From Methylobacterium platani (GTDB lineage Bacteria; Pseudomonadota; Alphaproteobacteria; Rhizobiales; Beijerinckiaceae): DNA of 64,000 bases. The position numbers were made by a program, and so were the translations under genes. Location of the stretch: contig NZ_LWHQ01000023.1 in assembly GCF_001653715.1 (NCBI RefSeq), forward strand, positions 45,153 to 109,152. The letters are read 5' to 3'. Of this stretch, positions 17,749-25,996 are shown piece after piece (within the stretch, counting starts at the first letter, position 1; the number at the start of each line of letters is the position of its first letter). The notes beneath the pieces were generated by a model that saw nothing but the letters and a program-made list of their open reading frames with translations, was not told where the DNA came from and searched no databases.

Positions 17749-18570
17749 ATGCCGCTTGCCCTCCTGCCGGACCGTGCCGTCGTGGCGGTCTCCGGCCCCG
17801 ATGCGCCGAGCTTCCTCCAGGGTCTCGTGACCTGCGACGTCGAGACCTTGCCCGAGGGCGAGGCCCGGCTCGGCGCGCTCCTCGCCCCGCAGGGCAAGGT
17901 CCTGTTCGATTTCCTGGTGAGCCGCGCACCCGACGGCTACCGCCTCGACACCGCCCGCGACCGGGTGCCCGATCTCGTCAAGCGCCTGACGCTCTACCGC
18001 CTGCGCGCCAAGGTGACGATCGAGCCCCTTCCGCTGGCGGTGGCGGCGGGCTGGGGGATCGAGGCGCCCGCCCCGGCCCTGCGCGACGCCCGGCTGCCGG
18101 CCCTCGGCTGGCGCCTCCACGCGCCCGACATCCCGCAGGCGGATGCCGATGCGAGCGCCTACGCGGCCCACCGCATCGGCCTCGGCGTGCCGGAGGGCGG
18201 GACCGACTTCCCCTTCGGCGATGCCTTCCCCCACGAGGCGTTGATGGACCAGCTCGGCGGGGTCGACTTCAGGAAGGGCTGCTACGTCGGCCAGGAGGTG
18301 GTGTCGCGGATGCAGCATCGCGGCACCGCCCGCACCCGCATCGTGCCGGTGGTCTACCGCGACGGCGAGGCGGGCCCGGCGGGCGAGCCGGTGACGGCCG
18401 GCGAGCGCAGCCTCGGCCAGACCGGCGGCGGGACCGGGTCGCGCGGGCTGGCGATGCTGCGCATCGACCGCCTCGGCGAGGCGCTGGCGGCGGGGGAGGC
18501 CGTGATGGCCGGCGGGCGGGCGGTGGAGGTCGAGAAGCCGGGCTTCGCGACCTTCGCGTGGCCGGCGTGA
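17749..18570 (+). CDS. ygfZ: Folate-binding YgfZ/GcvT-like protein (iron-sulfur protein maintenance)
   Basis: 273 aa. The motif KGCYVGQEV near residue 185, with its conserved Cys, is diagnostic for YgfZ. The N-terminal FLQGLVTCDVETLPEGEA and LLAPQGKVLFDF resemble the GcvT folate-binding fold. YgfZ proteins use tetrahydrofolate to help assemble or repair certain Fe-S enzymes, notably radical-SAM tRNA-modifying MiaB. Divergent from dihydroorotase across 97 bp. ATG 17749 begins directly at the conserved domain; a longer in-frame extension overlaps the dihydroorotase gene and is rejected. Confidence 0.9.
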   Translation: MPLALLPDRAVVAVSGPDAPSFLQGLVTCDVETLPEGEARLGALLAPQGKVLFDFLVSRAPDGYRLDTARDRVPDLVKRLTLYRLRAKVTIEPLPLAVAAGWGIEAPAPALRDARLPALGWRLHAPDIPQADADASAYAAHRIGLGVPEGGTDFPFGDAFPHEALMDQLGGVDFRKGCYVGQEVVSRMQHRGTARTRIVPVVYRDGEAGPAGEPVTAGERSLGQTGGGTGSRGLAMLRIDRLGEALAAGEAVMAGGRAVEVEKPGFATFAWPA

Positions 18571-18610
18571 TCAAGAACGAGTTCACCGCGACGGAACCGG
18601 CACTCTCATC

Positions 18611-18653
18611 GTCATCCTGGCGCTCGCCGAAGGCGAGGACCCGGGATCCATAA
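18611..18653. repeat. R3 short palindromic repeat
   Basis: The core GCTCGCCGAAGGCGAGGACC forms a GCTCGCC/GGCGAG hairpin with flanks GTCATCC and CCCGGGATCCATAA. Related copies lie at 22283-22320, 30274-30320 and 30763-30802. A shorter palindrome (ATCCCGGGCCCCGGGAT) follows near 18737-18753. It sits between the convergent ygfZ and RHH genes, where it may act as a bidirectional terminator. Confidence 0.65.
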
Positions 18654-18773
18654 CCGGTCACGCTCCAAACCGGCCACGCTCCAGGACGATGCGACCCACG
18701 TCCCAGCTCATCCTGCATCGTCGGCGGCTGTAGATCCCGGGCCCCGGGATGACGTGGAGGTTTCCGATGCCGG

Positions 18774-19049
18774 TCAGTCTATCGAGGAGTGGTCCGCCAT
18801 CATGGGCTCCTCCCCCGGCCACACCGCCCGCAGCACGAACACCCGGATCGCCGACGACAGGTTCTGCCCGCCGCGCTCGGCGTCGATCTGCCCGACCAGA
18901 CCCTGGATCGAGACGCCGCGGGCGGAAGCGAGCCGGCGCAACGCCTCCCAGAACGCCGCCTCGAGGGAGACGCTGGTGCGGTGGCCGGCGATGACGAGCG
19001 AGCGCTTGAGCAATCCGCCGTCCGGCAGCGCGCCGGGCGGCAGGCTCAT
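18774..19049 (-). CDS. Ribbon-helix-helix domain protein (RHH_4 type)
   Basis: 91 aa. RSLVIAGHRTSVSLEAAFWE is the beta strand plus first helix of the RHH_4 family; EALRRLASARGVSIQGLVGQ and SSAIRVFVLRAV follow. Such proteins are common in alphaproteobacteria next to a DUF4169 gene, as here, where the two overlap by four bases (ATGA). It probably binds DNA as a dimer, but targets are unknown and no toxin partner is visible. Confidence 0.8.
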   Translation of the reverse strand: MSLPPGALPDGGLLKRSLVIAGHRTSVSLEAAFWEALRRLASARGVSIQGLVGQIDAERGGQNLSSAIRVFVLRAVWPGEEPMMADHSSID

Positions 19050-19237
19050 GCCTCGGGGTCGGGGGTCTTCAGCCGGTGGCCCTCGTGCCGGGCGGCCTCC
19101 AGGCTCTTGCGGGCCTCCTCCCGGGTCTTCGCCGCTTTCGGCCGGCCGAAGACGACGCGGTTCTCGGTCGCCTGCGCCTCCTTGGCGGCGCGCTCGCGGG
19201 CTTTGCGGACCTGCTTCAGGTTGATGATCTCGGCCAT
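19046..19237 (-). CDS. DUF4169 small basic protein
   Basis: 63 aa. MAEIINLKQVRKARERAAKE opens the family, followed by ENRVVFGRPKAAKTREEARK, matching DUF4169. It is rich in Arg/Lys/Ala/Glu and helical. Function unknown. It is 78 bp downstream of fumC and translationally coupled to the RHH gene, so the three may form one transcript. Confidence 0.85.
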   Translation of the reverse strand: MAEIINLKQVRKARERAAKEAQATENRVVFGRPKAAKTREEARKSLEAARHEGHRLKTPDPEA

Positions 19238-19315
19238 GACCCGATTCTCCGCGCCCCCGCGATGGTGGAAACGCCCCGCGCCGCCAAAAGCTGCGCGGGG
19301 CGCGTCAGCTTGGAG

Positions 19316-20728
19316 TTATTCGGCGCTCGGCGCCAGCATGTCCTCCGGCCGCACCACCGCGTCGAACTGTGCCTCGGTGACGTAGCCGAGGCGCAGCGCC
19401 TCCTGCTTCAGCGTGGTGCCGTTCTTGTGCGCGGTCTTGGCGATCTCGGCGGCCTTGTCGTAGCCGATCGAGGGCGCGAGCGCCGTGACGAGCATCAGCG
19501 AGCGGCTCATCAGGTCGGCGATGCGGTCGCGGTTCGGCTTGATGCCGACGACGCAGTTGTCGGCGAAGCTCACCGCGGCGTCGGCGAGGAGCCGCACCGA
19601 TTGCAGCACCGCGTTGGCGATCACCGGCTTGTAGACGTTGAGCTCGAGGTGGCCCTGGCTGCCGGCCATCGACACGGTGGTGCCGTTGCCGACCACCTGG
19701 CAGCACACCATCGTCAGCGCCTCGGCCTGGGTCGGGTTGACCTTGCCGGGCATGATCGAGGAGCCGGGCTCGTTCTCGGGCAGCGAGATCTCGCCGAGAC
19801 CCGAGCGCGGGCCCGAGCCCATCAGCCGGATGTCGTTGGCGATCTTGAACAGGCCGCTCGCCAGCGCGTTGAGGGCGCCTTGCGTGAACACCAGCGCGTC
19901 GTGGGTCGCCAGCGCCTCGAACTTGTTGTCGGCCGAGGTGAAGGGCAGGCCGGTCAGCTCCGCCACCTTGGCGGCGAACTTGTCCGCGAATGCGGGATGC
20001 GCGTTGAGGCCGGTGCCGACCGCCGTGCCGCCCTGCGCCAGCGCCAGCACGCCGGGAAGCGTCGCGCCGACGCGGGCGCCGCCGAGCGCCACCTGCGCGG
20101 CGTAGCCGGAGAATTCCTGGCCGAGCGTGACCGGGGTCGCGTCCTGCAGGTGGGTGCGGCCGATCTTGACGATCTCGGCGAATTCCTTGGCCTTCGCGTC
20201 GAGGGCACCGTGCAGGTGCTGCAGCGCCGGCATCAGCCGGTCGTTGATCTCGCGGGCCACCGCGATGTGCATCGCGGTCGGGAAGACGTCGTTCGAGGAC
20301 TGGCCGCGGTTGACGTGGTCGTTCGGATGGACCGGCGACTTGCCGCCGCGCTGGCCGCCGAGACGCTCGTTGGCGAGGCTGCCGATGACCTCGTTGGCGT
20401 TCATGTTCGACTGGGTGCCCGAGCCGGTCTGCCAGACCACCAGCGGGAACTCGTCGTCGTGCTTGCCCTCGACCACCTCGGCGGCCGAGGCCGCGATGGC
20501 TTGCGCGAGCTTCGGATCCAGCACGCCGAGATCCTGGTTCACCAGGGACGCGGCCTGCTTGACGAGGCCGAGCGCGTGGACGAGCGGCGCCGGCATCCGC
20601 TCGGTGCCGATGCGGAAGTTCTGGATCGAGCGCTGGGTCTGGGCGCCCCAGTAGCGGTGCGCCGGAACGTCGATCGGCCCGAACGTGTCGGATTCCGTGC
20701 GGGTGGCTGTCTCGGTCGGCGACATCAT
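19316..20728 (-). CDS. fumC: Class II fumarate hydratase
   Basis: 470 aa. The superfamily signature [16 protein letters not shown] is present, with [15 protein letters not shown] and [17 protein letters not shown] contributing the other active-site regions. Iron-independent homotetrameric enzyme interconverting fumarate and malate in the TCA cycle. Length and motifs separate it from aspartase, which lacks this exact N-terminal [12 protein letters not shown] pattern. Two adjacent ATGs (20728, 20725) start the frame; either fits. Divergent from the P450 gene across 100 bp. Confidence 0.95.
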   Translation of the reverse strand: MMSPTETATRTESDTFGPIDVPAHRYWGAQTQRSIQNFRIGTERMPAPLVHALGLVKQAASLVNQDLGVLDPKLAQAIAASAAEVVEGKHDDEFPLVVWQTGSGTQSNMNANEVIGSLANERLGGQRGGKSPVHPNDHVNRGQSSNDVFPTAMHIAVAREINDRLMPALQHLHGALDAKAKEFAEIVKIGRTHLQDATPVTLGQEFSGYAAQVALGGARVGATLPGVLALAQGGTAVGTGLNAHPAFADKFAAKVAELTGLPFTSADNKFEALATHDALVFTQGALNALASGLFKIANDIRLMGSGPRSGLGEISLPENEPGSSIMPGKVNPTQAEALTMVCCQVVGNGTTVSMAGSQGHLELNVYKPVIANAVLQSVRLLADAAVSFADNCVVGIKPNRDRIADLMSRSLMLVTALAPSIGYDKAAEIAKTAHKNGTTLKQEALRLGYVTEAQFDAVVRPEDMLAPSAE

Positions 20729-20828
20729 GGCCTCTTTGGCGGTGCGAAACGGCGCCTACTTAAGCCAAGAGCGGCGATTGTGCGATGCCCTGACAGACGT
20801 CGAATCGCCGGCCTTTCAAGGAGTCCGG

Positions 20829-22220
20829 ATGCTTGCGCCCGCGGCGGCCCCGGCCGCCCCCTTCCGCCCTGCCGTGCCCCGCCCGCGCACCGAGCCGATG
20901 GGGCTGTTCGCCTTCCTGCGCGCCGCCCGCGCCAACCCGCTGACCACCTGGTACGAGGAGCACTTCGAGCAGCCGATCGTCACCGGCGAGGGCGCGCTCG
21001 GCCGCGTCACGGTGGTGAGCGAGCCGGCCGCGATCCGCCACGTGCTCGTCGACAATGCCGGCAACTACCGCAAGGACGACCTGCAGCGCCGGGTGCTGGC
21101 CCCGGGCCTCGGCAACGGCCTGCTCACCGCCGAGGGCGACGAGTGGCGCCTGCAACGGCGGACCCTCGCGCCGATCTTCTCGCCCCGCCACGTCGCCGGC
21201 TTCGAGGCGGCGATGGCGGACGCGGCCGCCCGCCTCGCCCGCCGGCTCAAGAAGCGGGACGGCCAGAGCGTCGACGCAGCCCTGGAGATGACCCGCGTCA
21301 CCCTCGACGTGCTCGAGCGCACGATCTTCACCCATGGGCTGGCCCGCGAGCCCGACGCGCTCGGCCGCGCCATCACCCGCTACTTCGAGGCGCTCGGGCC
21401 GATCGATCCCCTCGACGTGTTCGGCATGCCGGACTGGCTGCCGCGGATCGGCCGGATCAAGGCACGGCCGGCCCTGCGGTTCTTCGCCGAGGTGGTCGAC
21501 GAGCTGATCGAGCGCCGCCGGGCGCTGGTCACGGCGGGAGCGGCCGCGCCGCACGACCTCCTGACCCTGCTGCTCAAGGCGCAGGACCCCGAGACCGGCC
21601 GCGGCCTGTCGGACCTGGAGGTGCGGGCCAACATCGTCACCTTCATCGGCGCCGGCCACGAGACCACCGCCAACGCGCTCACCTGGACGCTCTACTGCCT
21701 GTCGCAGGACGAGGCGGCGCGGGAGGCCGTCGAGGCGGAGGTCGACGCCGCCTTCGCGGCGAGCCCGACTCCGGGCCTCGACGCCCTGCCGCACGCCAAG
21801 GCGGCCCTGGAGGAGGCGATGCGCCTGTTTCCGCCGGTGCCGTTCATGAGCCGGCAGGCTCTGGCCGAGGACCGGATCGGCCGGATCAAGATCCCGCGCG
21901 GCTCGCTGGTGACGGTCGCTCCGTACGTGCTGCACCGCCACCGCCGGCTCTGGGACGAGCCCGACGCCTTCCTGCCCGAGCGTTTCCTGCCGGAGAACCG
22001 CGCCCGGATCGACCGCTACGCCTACCTGCCCTTCGGCGCCGGCCCGCGGGTCTGCATCGGCGCGAGCTTCTCGGTGATGGAGGCGACGCTGGTGCTGGCC
22101 CACGTGCTCCACGCCGTTCGCCTCGACCGGTCGCCGGAGGCAGGACCCGTGGTGCCGCTGCACCGGGTGACGCTCCGGCCGCAGGACGGCTTGCGGATGC
22201 GGGTGACGGCGCGGGGGTGA
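20829..22220 (+). CDS. Cytochrome P450
   Basis: 463 aa. The I-helix oxygen-activation motif is GAGHETTAN, the ExxR is EAMR in ALEEAMRLFPP, and the heme-binding loop is FGAGPRVCIG with Cys409 as axial ligand. It is soluble, with no membrane anchor. ATG 20829 is chosen because AAGGAG lies 8 bp upstream; a longer frame extends into fumC. No ferredoxin or reductase gene is adjacent, so electron donors are encoded elsewhere. Substrate unknown; the sequence style resembles bacterial fatty-acid/alkane or CYP4-like groups. Confidence 0.93.
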   Translation: MLAPAAAPAAPFRPAVPRPRTEPMGLFAFLRAARANPLTTWYEEHFEQPIVTGEGALGRVTVVSEPAAIRHVLVDNAGNYRKDDLQRRVLAPGLGNGLLTAEGDEWRLQRRTLAPIFSPRHVAGFEAAMADAAARLARRLKKRDGQSVDAALEMTRVTLDVLERTIFTHGLAREPDALGRAITRYFEALGPIDPLDVFGMPDWLPRIGRIKARPALRFFAEVVDELIERRRALVTAGAAAPHDLLTLLLKAQDPETGRGLSDLEVRANIVTFIGAGHETTANALTWTLYCLSQDEAAREAVEAEVDAAFAASPTPGLDALPHAKAALEEAMRLFPPVPFMSRQALAEDRIGRIKIPRGSLVTVAPYVLHRHRRLWDEPDAFLPERFLPENRARIDRYAYLPFGAGPRVCIGASFSVMEATLVLAHVLHAVRLDRSPEAGPVVPLHRVTLRPQDGLRMRVTARG

Positions 22221-22282
22221 AGGATCTGACGGGAAGGGGACGGCCTTGCCGTCGACAGACCTTCCCAAGCCGTCCCGCCCAA

Positions 22283-22320
22283 GCCATCCCGGGGCTCGCC
22301 GCAGGCGAGGACCCGGGATG
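22283..22320. repeat. R3 short palindromic repeat
   Basis: The core GGGGCTCGCCGCAGGCGAGG with ACCCGGGATG on its right matches the copy at 18611-18653. It lies between the convergent P450 and sspB genes, as expected for a terminator-like palindrome. Confidence 0.6.
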
Positions 22321-22369
22321 CGAGGAGGGTACAAAGCTTGATTCGGCAGCCAGCAGGATGCTGCTGCGC

Positions 22370-23029
22370 TCAGCTCTTCTTGCGGAAGGCGTCCAGGCTG
22401 ACCACCGAGGCGCCCTCCTGCGGGGCGTCGGTGCGCTCGGCGGCCTCGTCGGGCTTCGCGTCGCCGTCGGCCTCGTCCTTGCCCGAGGCGTCCTTGGCGG
22501 CATCCTTGGCCTGCGGCTTGGACTCGGCCTTGGCGGCCGGCACGATCTTCGGCAGGGTGCCGCCGATCGCCGGGACCTTCGGCAGGGCCTCGCTCGGCTC
22601 GGAGCCAGCGCCGCGGATCGCCCGCAGGGGGGTCGTGCCAGCGGGGGCCGCCTCCTCGGTGGATGCGCTGCCGTCGTTGAGCTCGAACTTGAGGCCGAAC
22701 TGCACCGAGGGGTCGAAGAAGCCGGTCACCGCCTCGAACGGCACGAGCAGCCGCTCCGGCACGCCTGAGAAGGACAGCCCAACCTCGAAGGTGTGCTCGG
22801 TGACGCCGAGATCCCAGAACTGGTGCTGCAGGACGATCGTCATGTCCTGCGGGTACTTCTCCCGCAGGCGCTGCGAGATCCGCACGCCGGGATAGTCGGT
22901 CCGGAACGAGACGTAGAAATGGTGCTCGCCGGCCAGGCCGTCGCGCGCCGCATCGCCCAGCACCTTGCGCACGACGTTGCGCAGGGCATCCTGCACCAGG
23001 AGATCGTAGCGAATCAGATCGTCTGCCAT
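22370..23029 (-). CDS. sspB: SspB-family ClpXP adaptor (alphaproteobacterial type)
   Basis: 219 aa. The N-terminal domain (about 1-140) has HHFYVSFRTDYPGVRIS and MTIVLQHQFWDL, typical of SspB beta-sandwich dimers that bind ssrA-tagged proteins. An acidic/Ala-Lys linker follows, and the C-terminal tail ends VVSLDAFRKKS, a short ClpX-docking-type tail. It delivers tmRNA-tagged polypeptides to ClpXP. ATG 23029 is chosen over an adjacent TTG. It lies 47 bp downstream of ssrA on the same strand, putting tag and adaptor together. Confidence 0.92.
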   Translation of the reverse strand: MADDLIRYDLLVQDALRNVVRKVLGDAARDGLAGEHHFYVSFRTDYPGVRISQRLREKYPQDMTIVLQHQFWDLGVTEHTFEVGLSFSGVPERLLVPFEAVTGFFDPSVQFGLKFELNDGSASTEEAAPAGTTPLRAIRGAGSEPSEALPKVPAIGGTLPKIVPAAKAESKPQAKDAAKDASGKDEADGDAKPDEAAERTDAPQEGASVVSLDAFRKKS

Positions 23030-23076
23030 CAACCGTTGCCTGGCGCCGCATCGCTCGCGGGAAGGGAATTTCGAGT

Positions 23077-23395
23077 GGAGGCTTCTGTTGCCAGGTGCCT
23101 CCGAACCCCGCCTATGCAGTGCTACCCGCTAGGACTTCGTTTGGTATTGGGGACCGCTTACGCGGCCACCGCCACCGGAGCAAAGTTGTCGTTGGCAACT
23201 ATTGCATTGGCCCGATAACGGCGGAACCATGCCGAGCGAAAGCTCAACCTTTACGCCCTCGTCGATCCTATTTCGCCCCCGCCGAAGCCCGAACCGAACG
23301 GGCCGTTCCGGGCTTGGGTGGAGGCGCCGGGTACCGCCCCCGGGTCCGATAGGTTTATTCCGAAGAACGTTTATCGCCATAGCCGGCCTCGCGAC
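23077..23395 (-). ncRNA. ssrA: Permuted two-piece tmRNA (alphaproteobacterial ssrA)
   Basis: Minus-strand RNA with the two halves in swapped order. Acceptor piece: T-arm CCGGG-GGCGGTA-CCCGG, then the acceptor strand CGCCTCC plus A, ending near 23317. A removable 36-nt loop lies at 23281-23316. The coding piece starts at 23280 with GGGGGCG, which pairs with CGCCTCC, followed by AATAGGATCGACG as in other tmRNAs. The tag frame (stop at 23158-23160) reads ANDNFAPVAVAA. The element ends in hairpin GGAGGC-ACCTGGCAACAGAA-GCCTCC. The 5' end at about 23395 is approximate. CCA is not encoded (ACCC). Confidence 0.93.
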
Positions 23396-23480
23396 CGGCA
23401 AGGGGAATATAGAGGGTCCCGTGCCGCTTTTGAAGCCCGCCGCGCGCCATTCTGTGTCCGTTTCGCGAACCGTTGCGCCG

Positions 23481-24260
23481 ATGCCCGCGTCCGGGCCTCC
23501 CGCGCCACCCTCACGCCCCTCGTTCTGGCTCGGCGTCGCGGGCGCGATCCTGCGGGCGCTGCTGCTTCAGGTCGCCGCGTTCGGGCTGGCCTTCGGGGTG
23601 GTCGCGGCCGTCGGCCGCCTGCCGGCGCCGCCTCACGGGCTGCTGCCGTTCCCGTCGCTCACCGGCGGCGAGCGGGCGCTGCTCGCCCTGACCGTGCTGC
23701 CGCACGCGGCCCTGGCGCTCCTCGTCGCCGCCGCCGGAATCCGGCCGGGCACGCCCCGCGAGGAAAAGATGCCCCGCGAGGAGGGGACGCCCCGCGAGGA
23801 CAGGACGCCCCGAGGATCCGCCCTGCCCCGCCGCGCCGTGTGGCTGATCCTGCTCTGGCCGCCGCTCCAGGTCGCGGGCACCGCCGGGCTCCTGCTCCTG
23901 GCCGGCCAGATGCCGGCCCGGACCTGGCGGCTGTCGCCGTTCCTCACCGGCGGCGTGTTCTGGACGTGGATCCTGTGGCTGGTGGCCCTGGCGCCCCTCG
24001 CCGAGGAGATGCTGTTTCGCGGCGACCTGTTCGGGCGCCTGCGCCGGCTCCTCCCGCCTGGCGCCACGGTCGCCGTCAGTGCGGCGGTGTTCGCGCTCTG
24101 CCACGCCGAGGGCGGGCTGCTGCAACCGGTCTCGGTGCTGCCCCTCGGGGTGGCGCTCGGGGTGATGCGGCTGTGGACCGGCAGCCTGTGGCCCTGCATC
24201 GCGCTGCACGCCGCGAGCAACGGCGCCGTGGTGCTGGCACGGGTGTGGAGTACCGGCTGA
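23481..24260 (+). CDS. CPBP-family intramembrane protein (putative Abi/CAAX-type protease)
   Basis: 259 aa from ATG 23481; a GTG about 60 bp earlier is possible. Several hydrophobic helices surround the CPBP motifs [22 protein letters not shown] and [10 protein letters not shown], which supply the Glu-Glu, His and His/Asn residues of this intramembrane glutamic-protease family. Substrate unknown. A charged loop between helices is built from 18-bp DNA repeats ([18 protein letters not shown]). It lies upstream of thyA on the same strand, but 160 bp away. Confidence 0.85.
   Translation: MPASGPPAPPSRPSFWLGVAGAILRALLLQVAAFGLAFGVVAAVGRLPAPPHGLLPFPSLTGGERALLALTVLPHAALALLVAAAGIRPGTPREEKMPREEGTPREDRTPRGSALPRRAVWLILLWPPLQVAGTAGLLLLAGQMPARTWRLSPFLTGGVFWTWILWLVALAPLAEEMLFRGDLFGRLRRLLPPGATVAVSAAVFALCHAEGGLLQPVSVLPLGVALGVMRLWTGSLWPCIALHAASNGAVVLARVWSTG
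23751..23815 (+). repeat. 18-bp in-frame tandem repeat within the CPBP gene
   Basis: Three 18-bp units (ACGCCCCGCGAGGAAAAG and variants) at 23751-23768, 23769-23786 and 23787-23804, plus a partial unit to 23815. Each encodes six residues of pattern [TM]-P-R-E-[ED]-x, lengthening a hydrophilic loop without breaking the frame. Confidence 0.85.
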
Positions 24261-24420
24261 TTCCACCGGCGGGGCGCTGCGAATCCGGGCAGGGGCGCGT
24301 TATCGTGCCGGGCACCACGGCCGGGCGGGGAGCCGCTTCCCTCCCCCGGCCCGAGCCACTGGAAGCCCGCCGGGCGCCGCGCGGCGCCCCGGGCCGTTTC
24401 TCACGCGGAGGATGTCCGCC

Positions 24421-25215
24421 ATGCGCCCCTACCACGCCCTCCTCCAGCGCATCCTCGACGACGGCGTCGAGAAGCACGACCGCACCGGCACCGGCACCCT
24501 CTCGGTGTTCGGCCATCAGATGCGGTTCGACCTCGGCGAGGGCTTCCCCCTCGTGACGACGAAGCGGCTGCACCTGAAGTCGATCATCCACGAGTTGCTG
24601 TGGTTCCTCGCCGGGGACACCAACGTCGCCTACCTGCAGGCCAACGGCGTCACGATCTGGGACGAGTGGGCCGACGAGCACGGCGACCTCGGCCCGGTCT
24701 ACGGCCGGCAATGGCGATCCTGGGCCAAGCCCGACGGCGGCAGCGTCGACCAGATCGCCTGGGTGCTCGACGAGATCCGCCGCAACCCCGATTCGCGCCG
24801 CCTCGTCGTCTCGGCCTGGAACCCGGCCGACCTCGACCGCATGGCGCTCGCCCCCTGCCACTGCCTGTTCCAGTTCTACGTCGCCGACGGCCGGCTCTCG
24901 CTCCAGCTCTACCAGCGCTCGGCCGACGTGTTCCTGGGCGTGCCGTTCAACATCGCCTCCTACGCGCTCCTCACCCACATGATGGCGCAGGTGCTCGACC
25001 TCGTCCCCGGCGACTTCGTCCACACGCTCGGCGACGCGCACCTCTATTCCAACCACGTCGCCCAGGCCCGCGAACAGCTCGCCCGCGACATCCGCCCGCT
25101 CCCGCGCCTGCGCCTCGACCCGTCCGTGCGCTCGCTGTTCGAGTTCCGCTACGACGACATCGCCATCGAGGGCTACGACCCGCATCCGGCGATCCGGGCG
25201 CCGGTGGCGGTGTAG
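24421..25215 (+). CDS. thyA: Thymidylate synthase
   Basis: 264 aa, the same length as the E. coli enzyme, with the catalytic Cys at position 146 (LAPCHC), R21 in HDRTGTGT, and the folate/nucleotide motifs [16 protein letters not shown] and HLYSNH. It methylates dUMP to dTMP using methylene-tetrahydrofolate. ATG 24421 is preferred over ATG 24412 because GCGGAGG lies 10 bp ahead of it and gives the standard N-terminus. folA follows 2 bp after the stop, a functional pair that regenerates tetrahydrofolate. Confidence 0.97.
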   Translation: MRPYHALLQRILDDGVEKHDRTGTGTLSVFGHQMRFDLGEGFPLVTTKRLHLKSIIHELLWFLAGDTNVAYLQANGVTIWDEWADEHGDLGPVYGRQWRSWAKPDGGSVDQIAWVLDEIRRNPDSRRLVVSAWNPADLDRMALAPCHCLFQFYVADGRLSLQLYQRSADVFLGVPFNIASYALLTHMMAQVLDLVPGDFVHTLGDAHLYSNHVAQAREQLARDIRPLPRLRLDPSVRSLFEFRYDDIAIEGYDPHPAIRAPVAV

Positions 25216-25217
25216 GG

Positions 25218-25718
25218 ATGGCTCCCCCCCTCGTCACCCTGATCGTCGCCGCGGCGCGGAACGGCGTCATCGGCCGCGACAACGCGCTGATCTGGCGCCT
25301 GCGCAGCGACCTGCGGCGCTTCCGCGCCCTCACCATGGGCAAGCCGGTGGTGATGGGCCGCAAGACCTGGGACTCGATCGGCCGGCCGCTGCCGGGGCGG
25401 CGGGTGATCGTCATGACCCGCGACCCGGCCTGGGCGGCGCCCGGCATCGAGCGGGCGGCGGGCTGGGACGACGCCCTGCGGCTCGCCGGCAACGCGGAGG
25501 AGGTCATGGTGGCCGGCGGCGCCGAGATCTACGCGCTCACCCTGCCGCATGCCGGCCGGATCCACCTCACCGAGGTCGCGGCGGCGCCCGACGGCGACGC
25601 GCGCTTTCCCGCGATCCCGGCGGAGTTCCGCGAGGTCGCCGCCGAAGCCCATCCGGCCGGCCCCGAGGACGAGCACGCATTCCGGTTCGTGACCCTCGAG
25701 CGCCGGGCCGGCGCGTGA
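25218..25718 (+). CDS. folA: Dihydrofolate reductase
   Basis: 166 aa. LIVAAARNGVIGRDN opens the NADPH-binding fold; MGRKTWDSIGRPLPGRR and VMVAGGAEIYAL are standard DHFR motifs. Catalytic Asp31 is present in RSDLRRF. The Met20-loop region reads N-A-L-I-W-R-L-R-S-D, so both prolines of the usual M-P-W-x-L-P-x-D pattern are replaced (Ile25, Arg29). It reduces dihydrofolate produced by ThyA; the two genes are separated by 2 bp and surely co-transcribed. Confidence 0.95.
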   Translation: MAPPLVTLIVAAARNGVIGRDNALIWRLRSDLRRFRALTMGKPVVMGRKTWDSIGRPLPGRRVIVMTRDPAWAAPGIERAAGWDDALRLAGNAEEVMVAGGAEIYALTLPHAGRIHLTEVAAAPDGDARFPAIPAEFREVAAEAHPAGPEDEHAFRFVTLERRAGA

Positions 25719-25996
25719 CGCGCGCGCCGCGTCCGTGCGGGAAGCCCGCGCGGCAGGCCCGCGCGGCAAGCCCGCACGACACGTCCGAGACGGCCGATCC
25801 ATCTCAGGTTCCCGGGTGCGGCGATGGAACTCCCGGCCCCGGGCGGAAACCTTGAGAATTGGACCCTGGGCGGAGGTTGCTTTCGTGTGGGGCTCGGCCG
25901 ATATCGCAAGGGAGCGAATGCCAGAGCAGTGCGAGTGCCGCGCGGGACGCGAGAGACAGCGCGGGGCGTGCCGGCCGGGAAAGGACGTGGGCGAGC

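Noticed and set aside
18774..19237. RHH plus DUF4169 as a toxin-antitoxin pair
   Set aside because: Neither small protein resembles a toxin, and the pair is a conserved alphaproteobacterial duo without that role.
19076..22768. 1230-codon plus-strand open frame across fumC, P450 and sspB
   Set aside because: It crosses three well-supported genes and has no recognisable motif; composition artefact.
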